Below, in pieces: positions 39,675 to 48,406 of a stretch of 48,406 nucleotides of DNA (its first letter is position 1; the number at the start of each line of letters is the position of its first letter). The DNA is from Evernia prunastri (lineage: Eukaryota; Ascomycota; Lecanoromycetes; Lecanorales; Parmeliaceae). Where the stretch lies: contig NKYR01000045.1 of NCBI GenBank assembly GCA_003184365.1, forward strand, positions 1 to 48,406, written 5' to 3'. The translations under genes and the position numbers were made by a program. Below the pieces are notes generated by a model. That model had not been told where the DNA came from, searched no databases, and was given only the letters and a program-made list of their open reading frames with translations.

Positions 39675-40332
39675 TTTGGTGATATTCTAAAGCATATTGC
39701 GTAAGCTGAAAGCGAAGATGTTGTGTCAAGATTGAGGCGAAGATAATTAAAAGATAGAAGCAGTGAAGAAGTGAAATGCGAGGGTGAACTTCAGACATTC
39801 AGACGCGGTATTTGGTCTTCACGCACCAGGTCAAAGCTCACTTTTCCACTTTCAATTGACGTAAGGTTCCGGCCCGCCGTTGTTCCGCACTCTTAGCCTC
39901 GGGTTTAATCCTTAGCCGCGGGTTTACCCAGCCCCAGTTTCTGTCTACTCGTACAAGAGCCTCAATTCCTGCCACTTCAGTCAGGCATGAGAAACATCAT
40001 TGCGCACATTCAGCACTTTCGATAGGACTTCTCGATATACCAAGGTCTTAGGTAAGCTCATTGATGCAATGTCAATCAGCCAGATCTTTACGTTTCTATC
40101 GTCAGCCAACGGTTGACCAGCGCAGACATGCATAGCAGACTTTGTTCTTTCAATAAGACCATCATTTTTGCAGAACTGGAACTGGATCTCAGTCCGAGTC
40201 CTCGGTCGTAGGGGTGTCGGTGCAAGTCAACAAAATCATACCCTTTCTGTCGTGGGGGTAGAAAACTAAACGTGCTACTCTTGTGGTTCTTGTACTAAAC
40301 GCAGAGCGTGCAAAGTTCATATCACTCGTACT
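39675..40332. other. Intergenic region
   Basis: No gene seen. Promoter side of the Dnt1-like gene and 3' side of the coiled-coil gene. Confidence 0.45.
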
Positions 40333-41897
40333 CTACGAGCTGAGCCCGTTGATCCAATTAAGAAAAGCCCAACTATCTTCCACGTCTCTTGGCTGGCCCT
40401 CTCGCTGTGGCGGCTTGAACATTTCGGCGAGAACGACCTGTTTACTCAATAGAATATCTTCCGTCGCTCCCCTACGATACAGCGCCGGGTGCACCACCAA
40501 GATGCTCTTCGCGATGCTCCCATCTTTTGCCTCCTCGTAGTGCCTTTGCTTGTTCAACGTGTTCCCCGATCTAACATCAAACACATCGACGTATTCAAGG
40601 TCGGCCTTGTAAAGCGGCGAGTATTTTCTCAGTGGTAGCAAAGAGGGCCGCGCATCCTCGTACTTATTTGAGGCGACGCGGAAGATAAAATGGTACTTTG
40701 TAGTCGACTGGCGCATTTTACTCGCGAGGTTGATTGCAGGCATGGTAATGTCGCGGTGAAAAGCTGACATGGCACCGGAGACTTTGTGAAGGAGAAGTGG
40801 CTCGAGAAATGCGCCTGCTTCTCGGGTTATATTTGGAGCGGCCTTTGCAAGAACTTCCTCATAATATTTTGTAGCCGACAGAGCGACAAGAGCCTCTGAA
40901 CGCCAGAACTCGATACTCATGGGTTCTAGCATGCCGACGTTAGTATAAGATGGACATAATTAGTGGTAGCAATCCGAAGCTCTTTCTTACCTCGTGATGG
41001 CTCCAATGTAGCCAAAGCTCGCTCGATTGTATGGAGTAGATTCGCCTCTGATGGGGAAAGACCTACCATGTACACAGCATCGTCGAAGACTTTTTCTTCT
41101 AGAAAACGGTGGACATTGTACCGTAGTAGCTCATCAAGTATATTGGAATCTTTGGAGTATCGGTCGGCGATGAATTGCCTATCTTCGCCCCAGTACTCGT
41201 CAAGAGCATAACTGTGCTCTTTTCTCGCCTTCAGCTCCATGAGTTGAGGTTGAAGACTGTCAATTCCTCCGGATTTGTCGTCAATCCAGTTTGTAATACT
41301 AGAGCGTAATACTTTCCACTCAGCGCTAATATCTGTGTCTGGTACTTGGTTCGGAGGCTGGAGGTTGAACAGCTCATCCTTACATGTCTGAAGTTCTGCA
41401 GAGAGTTCTTGAACCCTGATTCGCCCAAGTCGCTCAGCTTGTTTCCTTCTTTCTTCTTCAACCCGTAAATTGGCTTTTGTTTTGTCAAGCTTCTTCTGGA
41501 GGGCTGTACAATTATTCTTGAGCTCATTTAATTCTTGTTGGCTAATCATACAAGGCTCTTGGAGATATATTTCTCTTTCACGTGCGGTAGACTTGACTTT
41601 CTCATGACCTGCGGAGCGGTGTTTTGTCGAGTTGTCAATTATGCGTTCAGCAGCCTTGAAACCGTCAATCTTCGAATTTATCAGTTCTTGAGGCCCCCCA
41701 TGTTCAGAAGGAGCCGGTGATGGTGAAAGCGACCTCGAAAGCCTATATGGCGGTACCGTTACATTGGCATCACTGTCTTCATCTTGCTATGCTAGCGATC
41801 AGATTCTCCGCAATCACTATCAAATCGTTAATTGACTCACTGCGTCCGTCATCAGAGTGTCTCTTGTATCGTGCTTGTCATGATCAGCTTGCGACAT
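40333..41897 (-). CDS. Uncharacterised coiled-coil protein (481 aa, three exons)
   Basis: Exons on the minus strand: 41897-41841, 41786-40991, 40925-40333, with GT-AG introns of 54 and 65 bp; phases match and give 481 residues. Exon 1 supplies MSQADHDKHDTRDT. An open frame with a later ATG at 41549 exists, but the upstream codons stay open and protein-like (VTVPPYRLSRSLSPSPAP), so the longer model is preferred. Residues about 99-155 form a charged coiled coil (LKNNCTALQKKLDKTKANLR). The C-terminal ~300 residues look globular and helical (EYWGEDRQFIADRYSKDSNI, EFWRSEALVALSATKYYEEV). I do not recognise a named family; proteins of this build are common, uncharacterised, in filamentous ascomycetes. 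Confidence 0.7.
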
Positions 41898-42900
41898 GAT
41901 GCTCTTTCTGCAGAAATTTTGCTATTCAGCATAGATCTTAGGAAGCGTGACAAAATTGGAGAGCAGACATTCCTGGGAGGGTTTTTGGCTTCTTGGTAAG
42001 GCTCGCTACCGTTTTGAGCGAACTGCATTGCGGGGTAAAATTTATGGAGTAGATGAGCCATGATGCTACAGTCGGACAGGCAGGCTGATATCCCCTATCT
42101 CTTGCAACCTAAAGTATGCACCCAGCACTAACGCATGAGAACGGACATCTCTATTGGCAGCTCGACTTCAGCATGTAAGCGCTAAAGCGAACTTCACGTA
42201 TGTCATCGCGCCCTGCTTTGGAAGGCGTTGGCCAGATCCACGCCATCAAGTTCAGCCTTGTGTGCTCTATTTCAGTCCACACAAGGAAAATCCACCCCAG
42301 ACCCTTTTTGAATGCTCGTTATTGACTACTGCACGAAGAGCCAGGGTTGATACGAGCGTGATCGGCTGTTTCGCTGTGAGTGAACGTACCCTACGCTAAT
42401 GATAATAGAGATCTCGAGCAGCACAAATGGCATCAAACCAACTGTTGAGCTTGGCAAGAATCTCCCTTGATCCTAATCCCTGCCACACGTGTTGAGCCGC
42501 GCTTCGGGTGTCGTTAGTAAAGAAATTGTGATTTTAAAAATGACAGCCCGATCGTAGTTCGCGGCATTCGCGGGAGGCTCCATCAAGTAACACTTAGCAA
42601 GGCCTAGACCAATGCACTATGAGTAGAAGGCTGCAACTGTGAGGTAGGGAATATTTCATTGGCTTAATGGGATGCAGAGACGAGTCTCGACCGCTGATAA
42701 CAACTTTTTAGGCCAAGGATCATGCGGGTCTACCTCATGATCACAGCCAGAACAGCCTTGTAGAACTCTACGCGTCGTTGAAAAACAGTCTCTTACAACT
42801 CTGCAATAACACCACAACAAAAGTTCCCATCTTCAATCCTCCTGAGACTTTCTTCGACACAGTAGTATCCACCTGTGAACATCCAGTTGCTATAATCAAC
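41898..42900. other. Intergenic region between divergent genes
   Basis: About 1 kb without a recognisable gene. Short frames at 41852-42061 (minus) and 42154-42399 (plus) have no domain and overlap or follow the coiled-coil gene start. Confidence 0.45.
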
Positions 42901-45236
42901 ATGGCCCCGAGTGAGCTGCCCGACCCTTTCTCAGCTTTAGTTCTAGAGGGTCGGTCAAGTGACCGCACCATCGTCATTGCGGTGGACTTTGTAAGGTTCT
43001 TTCATTGACTTTCAAAGCCATTGTTTTGCGACCAACACGCTGAGCAGGGTACAACGTACTCAGGACTAGCATGGGCATAGACTCGTCGAGTATGGGAGCC
43101 GTGTACTTAATATCATCGATGTAGATTACTGATGTATCCAGCCGGACATTCAAACTACAATCACGCAATGGCCCGTAGCTGGGTCTGAGGGTTTAGAGGG
43201 TCGTACAAGTGACAAGGTCCCGACGTAAGAGGTCCTTGATGATTGTTTCAATTTTCAAGTTGACACTTCAATCAGCGAGGTACGCTACAACGGCAAAGAG
43301 TACCAATGGGGATTTCAAATCAGTGAGGGACTACCCCGGCACCAATGGTTCAAGCTTGATCTCGATACAACTCCAAGGCGTGGTGTGTCAGAACTAGCCA
43401 GACGATTTCCAGCTCGCGCTGCTCTACCTCCTGGGTACAGCATAGATGTGAAGGACCTTGTCACCGATTACTTGACGGCTCTTCGTCAGCACACAGACAA
43501 CTTCTTACGACTTAAATTACCAGAGGCTGCTTTGCGATCAACATCCATCGAGTATATAATAACGTAAGCGATCCTGTGCGTAACAGTCCAAAAAGATGTC
43601 TCTAATGTGGATTCTATCGTGTAGGATTCCCGTAGTATGGTCGCCTGCCGCCTAAATTACGACTCGGGAATGCGTAGAGAAGGCGGGAATGGGCCGAGGG
43701 GATCTTTTGCAGATTGTATCTGAGCCGGAAGCAGCAGCGACCTATGCGCTTGATGCCATGAATCCTCATGTTATAAAAGTGGGAGACACCTTTGTTCTAT
43801 GCGACGCTGGTGGTGGCACTGTGGATCTGATATCTTATTGTGTCTGGACTTGCTCCGTCACTGAAGGTCGACGAAGCGGCCGGAGGGACGGGAGGCCTCT
43901 GTGGAAGCACCTATCTCAATCGTATCTTCGAACAATTTCTCATCGCAAAGTTCGGCCAGAATAAGGGATGGGAAGACGATGTTATCGAGGAGGTAGGTAC
44001 CCTTGCCGTGTAAGGCCACATGTGCTAACATACCTAGGCTTCAAAAAGATTTGAAGAATTGGTACGTGAATATCGTGACCTAGGTTAAGAAGCCTGCGTC
44101 CTGAGGAAATTAGATCAAGAGAAGGTTCACAGGAGATATTGGCGAATCATTTCAGATCCCGGGTAAAGTATTCCCAGTTGTTTCACGTGAACTGTGACTT
44201 AACATGTCTAAGTGCCGGGGTTTGTCGACAATGCCAATCAAGGGGTTAAGCGAGGAAAGTTCAGCCTCAGTGGTCCTGAGATCGTCCAGATGTTCAGCCC
44301 AGTCCTCGACGAAGTTATTGCTCTTGTGAAAGGTCAAATATTGTCCACTAAGCGGGAAGTCAAAGCCGTCCTCCTGGTCGGAGGCTTTGGGGAGAGTGCT
44401 TACCTGCGAAAAAATTTGCGCAAGGCCGTAGGCTCTAAGATTGAGATCTTGGTACCGCCAAACAGGTCAACTCAGATTTTCTTTATCTTCAGTGCGTCTA
44501 GGTGCTAATTTATATGATGCAGCTGGACAGCGGTCGTCCGTGTGGCTCTTATGAAAGGTCTGGCAAAAGCTGCGCCGAAGCTTGAAAAAGTCAGAGTTCT
44601 TTCTAGATCAGCGCGTAAGCACTATGGGTCTGAGAGGCAGATGGACTTCGACGCTTCGCTTGGCCATCTTGAAAGCAATAAGTGTGTTTCAGACTGCATT
44701 TTTTGTTAATCACACTAATCCTTTTGCAGACATTGGGATTCATACGCTGCTCGGTATCGTACCTATGCAATGCATTGGTATATCCAAAAGGTTAGCGCCA
44801 CCCCTCCTGCCAGATCGGATATGTTGACTCTCTCTGGTTTAGGGAGACCCTGTCAAAGAAGATACACCGGTAATCTTCCCGTACTACAGGACATTTCTGG
44901 TCGCCGATGGCCCACCATCCCAGCTTGTCACTGAAGTCGAAGTGTGTGAAGACCCTCAGAACGAAGGCGCACCGATGTACAGGCATAGTGGTGCGTAGTT
45001 TTGGAGCTATGGCAAAATCCCGTCATTAATCATTGGCAGGTGTCAAAATACTCGTGCGACTTACGGCTAACCTGTCATATATACCCGAAGGGACAATCGA
45101 CCGAAGCATTGGGAAAGACGGCCAGAACTATTACCGCTACGACTACTGCGTTGAGATGACAAGCTACTCGGCGTCGACAAAGTACGAGATGGTTTACAAA
45201 GGCATCCGTAGCAGCGTTGATGCTGAGTACGTCTAA
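42901..45236 (+). pseudogene. Hsp70/HSPA12-like ATPase pseudogene
   Basis: The exon-intron pattern and actin-fold motifs of a fungal Hsp70-like protein are visible: VDFGTTYSGLAWA (phosphate 1) across the splice 42990/43048, IVSEPEAAATYAL, VLCDAGGGTVDLISY (phosphate 2) near 43800 and VLLVGGFGESAYLRKNL (adenosine site) near 44370. The C-terminal part ends at a stop at 45234-45236. Three lesions disable it: TAG at 43078-43080 and TAA at 43653-43655, both at sites where the family usually has Gln or a similar residue, and a frame change near 43845 just after phosphate 2. Exon borders recognised include 42901-42990, 43048-43089, 43142-43224, 43276-43563 and from 43625. It would have bound ATP; substrates are unknown. 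A sequencing or assembly error is less likely for three sites. Confidence 0.75.
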
Positions 45237-46407
45237 CGTCTCGAGTATAGAATGGCGCTTTCTCAAGGCCTGAGGACCAATAGCTAAGCTCTGAGTAGTC
45301 ACTCTATAGCTTTTACACATACTACGACTTTATTTACATAATCTCGAGATAGCATTCATTGTTTGTCGAGAAACCTAGATCAAGGGATTTGCCAAACTCC
45401 CCGAACCCCCCTTCTGAAAGAATCTATGTCCTCGCATATTACCGTATCATGTGTGTACGGAGTACCTTATTCTATTAACGAACTCGGTCCTAGCGAGGAC
45501 CAACGTCATTTCGTGATCCCCGGTAAGCCTACCATATCGACCCTACCGCCGTCAGCGAAACGATTCTTTCGTCACTAACAGCACCCGGATTGAGTTCACT
45601 GCGTCCACCTTCACCATCCTCATTTTCGTCCACGTTCATGAACCGGTTCAAACTGTTCGAGGTTGAAGTATGAATCTCACCAGGACCTCCCGGAGCCAAG
45701 TTTTGAGTACAGCAACAAATCAGGAGGCTGGAAAAGGTGGCTCGGAAGGCTTGGGCGCCACATTCCAACAGAATACAGGTACTCTATGACCCACTGACCA
45801 GGAATCTTCTAGATATCGAGATAAGATTTCGAATTTGAATGGTATTGTAATCGAAAACGAAACGGCAGCATTTCCACAGACGCAAACCCGCCTAACGCGC
45901 TCTCGACGGAACTTAGTTGCCTCATTTCCATGCCTGTCAAGCACAGTAAACCACGAATGGTGATCGCCAATGATTAGGCGGTTCTACCGCCAGGGCTAGC
46001 TACCTGAGGCGGCCTAAATAGAGGCCTGAGCTATAGATAGTGCGAGCCTGCCTCACTTGCGCGTCTCTGGCCACTCCAAAAGTCTAGGTATGTGGAAGCG
46101 GCCGCGTCAGCGATAAACCAAACAAAATCGTTGTCTCTGAGCGCTAGAATATACGGCTTGAGGATTCCTAACATAAGTATCAGACGTTGATTTAACTGAG
46201 ACGCGCTTAGAAAGTAGCGCGGAGGTTGAGTTTACTTTACTTACAAGTTACCAGACAGGTGCTACCGCTAGACACTTGACGGTTAGCTCAATGTGTGTAT
46301 AAGGTACCAAATCTCACCCCAATCATTCCCCGCTCTTCATGCACAAGATAGGAGCCTGTCACCTTTCGATGCAATGACCAAGCGCCCCGCAGTGCTTCCA
46401 CGCAGTC
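45237..46407. other. Intergenic region
   Basis: About 1.2 kb with no recognisable gene. Short frames such as 45363-45578 carry no domain. Confidence 0.45.
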
Positions 46408-47133
46408 ATGGCTGAATCCCATGCGTCTACAAATTGGCCTCTTTCCCAACCCCCAGCTCGCGAGGAAGTCAATATAGCATTCGACGACCAAAGCCAGAGA
46501 CCCTTCCAACCTGAAGCTGTTCCATCACGGACTGCTCCATTTCCAGCGCAACCCAAGAAGGCAGCTTCACAGTGCATTCTCCATGTCTACCACAACGGCC
46601 TAAGCCAGCGTACAAAGCGCGTCCTTTCAACGGACAAGAAGACCACGCTATATACGTTCGAGGCAAACAGGATCAGTGGCAGTAACTTCACCTCTATGCC
46701 ACATATTCGCATCTACAATGGCGCAACGACCGAGCAGAAGATCAAAGGAGTGATAAACTTCTACGGAGGTGCCATCAGCCTCGAATTCCCGAGGTCGCCC
46801 AAGATGATAATAACTTCCAAAGGATTCATGACAAAAGCGCATGTGTACAGGAGTTGTGCCTTCCCGGGACAGATGCTGAGATGGAAGAAAGACGGATTCT
46901 TCAGCCGGGGAGATCTAGTCTGCGAACTTGAGACGGGAGAGGTTGTGGCGAGATTGAAGAAAAGCAATCTGTCCATATCGAAGACTGGGACGTTTGAGCT
47001 TGGGGCGCTGGCTGTCGAGGGTGGAGGGCAAGCTATGGATGAGATTGTGGCGGGAGGGATTGCGTTGATCGAACTTCAAAAGAAGCAGGATCGTGAAAGC
47101 GTGGGTGACGTTGAGGGGGGAAGCACTTCTTAG
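46408..47133 (+). CDS. Tubby/LURP-one-like protein (241 aa)
   Basis: Single open frame from ATG 46408 to a stop at 47131-47133. The first ~55 residues are Pro/Gln-rich and probably disordered. The rest alternates short strands as in the tubby C-terminal/LURP-one fold: KTTLYTFEANRI, IKGVINFYGGAISLEF, MLRWKKDGFFSRGDLVCELE, TGEVVARLKKSNLSISKTGT, and a closing hydrophobic helix AMDEIVAGGIALIEL, which is the expected central helix of the barrel. Fungal proteins of this kind are small and uncharacterised; binding of membrane lipids is known for tubby relatives but is not shown here. The domain call rests on pattern only. Confidence 0.6.
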   Translation: MAESHASTNWPLSQPPAREEVNIAFDDQSQRPFQPEAVPSRTAPFPAQPKKAASQCILHVYHNGLSQRTKRVLSTDKKTTLYTFEANRISGSNFTSMPHIRIYNGATTEQKIKGVINFYGGAISLEFPRSPKMIITSKGFMTKAHVYRSCAFPGQMLRWKKDGFFSRGDLVCELETGEVVARLKKSNLSISKTGTFELGALAVEGGGQAMDEIVAGGIALIELQKKQDRESVGDVEGGSTS

Positions 47134-48406
47134 TGGGTTGACAGGCACTTTCCCGCGGAGGATCCGATTCTGTGAGGGCTTCCTGAAATGCCCGGATCTT
47201 TGTCGAAAGACCTTTGGCGCTTTGTGGGACGAAGGCGAGCTCTCAACCAACATCCTCCTCACTGGTAGCGCTGTATCTTCTGCTCTCGCCGTCATAAGGG
47301 TCGCCGTACGCCCCCAAACACAGCTTGAGTTCTAGCGCATCTGTGAATCTACAGCTGGGTGACCCGATTTTAATTGGCATGGATACATGACGCGGACGAA
47401 TCATCAGCCAGAGGTTGGGATTCATTGATTTCTGGGGGAAGGAGTTCCCACCGGGCGGACGGGGGTGTTTTGCCGTGTCGTGTGGACGAGACCGTCATCG
47501 AACAATGTGTTTCGGATTGCGAAAGAGACTGACGAAAAGTCAACGAACTTCGATACAAAGGCGAGACGACATCTCTTCCTTCAAATCGCCTAGTAATTGC
47601 CAAGTCTTCGCGCAAAGAGGATGCTGAAGTGCTACTGATGACTTTGATTGGCCTCACCGACGTTTCAAGTTGTTGATTTATTAAAGAAAGAGACGCAATC
47701 TGAAAGACCTGTAAAGGCTAAGGATACGGGATTCGAACGCTCTCGCGTCGTTGCTGCGAGAAGGTTTTGCCACAGTAAGACTGATAGTTAGTAGGCCACA
47801 TCTTTCATGCTATTTGGGTTTCTTTTAGCTATATTTCAATCATGCGATGCTTTTCAGCCATGTTTCATGCCTGCTATGCTTTTTCGGCGATGACCGGGAA
47901 CAGGTGACCAGGCAGAAGCTCTGTATATATATACCTGTCCTGCACCAGCACATGGCTCTTCAATCGACTTCTTCTCTTTCAGAGCCATAGCACAACTTTT
48001 GGCCCGTCCGCCCATGCTTGCATTCAGCAGTCATCACTCCACATCTATGTTGTATGCCGCCGAGGTTTGGGAGTTCTTTCTAGCGCTAGGGCACGAGAAT
48101 ATACCTGTGCAAGAGGACAATTAAATTGTCCTGAGGATACTGCCATATCACGGACAAGGAATTTAAACTCAAGGCTTCTTATAAATTCGATTCCCTTCAT
48201 ATCATCGTGCCTAAAGCAATGGCCGGTTGGAGGACCGGAGCCGGAGCATTGTCACTTCCAATGAGCACCCCATAACCACTGACACTCGGCTTTCGATTTC
48301 CCACTCTTTCAATGTGGTGTTCACTGTTTAGGTCTCATTGCGCAGTTATGCGGTGGTCTTCTGCCTCTCTCTTCTTCACCAGAGCATGGAAAAGGGGGAG
48401 GGGGGG
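47134..48406. other. No gene seen up to window end
   Basis: About 1.3 kb with no domain-bearing frame. It contains a hairpin-forming, tRNA-like stretch at about 47725-47785 that I rejected as a tRNA, a TATATATATA run at 47926-47935 and a G-rich end. A gene may begin beyond the window. Confidence 0.45.

Noticed and set aside
47725..47785. tRNA-like stretch on the minus strand (TTCGAATCCC B-box-like motif and a TCTCGC..GCGAGA hairpin)
   Set aside because: The T-stem does not pair, the anticodon-like loop has nine bases, and the acceptor ends do not match; at most a degenerate tRNA-derived sequence.

Overview
The window looks like nuclear DNA of a filamentous ascomycete (Pezizomycotina). The host genes have short GT-AG introns (about 49-116 bp). 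There are AT-rich blocks of the kind left by repeat-induced point mutation (RIP), a Tad-like LINE fragment, Ty3/gypsy chromovirus LTR elements, and typical fungal genes (WSC-domain secreted protein, Erv2, LYAR, Dnt1-like protein, BCAT, P450, terpene synthase).

Region 1, 1-11832, is a nested transposon island. It holds the 3' end of one LTR element (1-937) and an AT-rich block (938-3394). That block is interrupted by a 5'-truncated LINE with a 13-bp target-site duplication (1658-2338) and by a 250-bp solo LTR with a 5-bp duplication (2882-3131). A long patchwork of Ty3/gypsy chromovirus fragments follows (3395-11483). Sixteen single N characters, nearly all at abrupt switches between copies of the same element, show that this part is a scaffold of short repeat contigs; it should not be read as one linear element. 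The fragments still show a gag-pol junction with a -1 frameshift heptamer, stop codon and hairpin, a self-complementary primer site, a DSG protease, the start of the reverse transcriptase, a GPY/F integrase tail and a chromodomain. A small MITE-like element with TA ends closes the island.

Region 2, 11833-17952, is a small secondary-metabolite locus: an intact cytochrome P450 (six introns), an intact class I terpene synthase (three introns) in the same orientation, and the decayed 3' half of a LaeA/UMTA-type methyltransferase.

Region 3, 18405-47133, is mostly ordinary gene space: a FAR1/WRKY-GCM1-type DNA-binding protein, a BTB protein, an Erv2 sulfhydryl oxidase divergent from a branched-chain aminotransferase, a small hypothetical protein, a DEAH-helicase relic, a degenerate ~95-bp tandem repeat, a LYAR-type zinc-finger protein, a 1521-residue secreted WSC protein with a very long Leu/Pro repeat, a Dnt1-like nucleolar protein, an uncharacterised coiled-coil protein, an Hsp70/HSPA12-like pseudogene and a tubby/LURP-like protein. 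I see no gene in 47134-48406.

Functional links: the P450 and terpene synthase probably act together on one terpene. Erv2 and BCAT share a 424-bp intergenic region, but this may not be functional. The other genes appear unrelated housekeeping or surface functions. All exon models were derived by eye from splice signals and reading-frame continuity, without transcript evidence.
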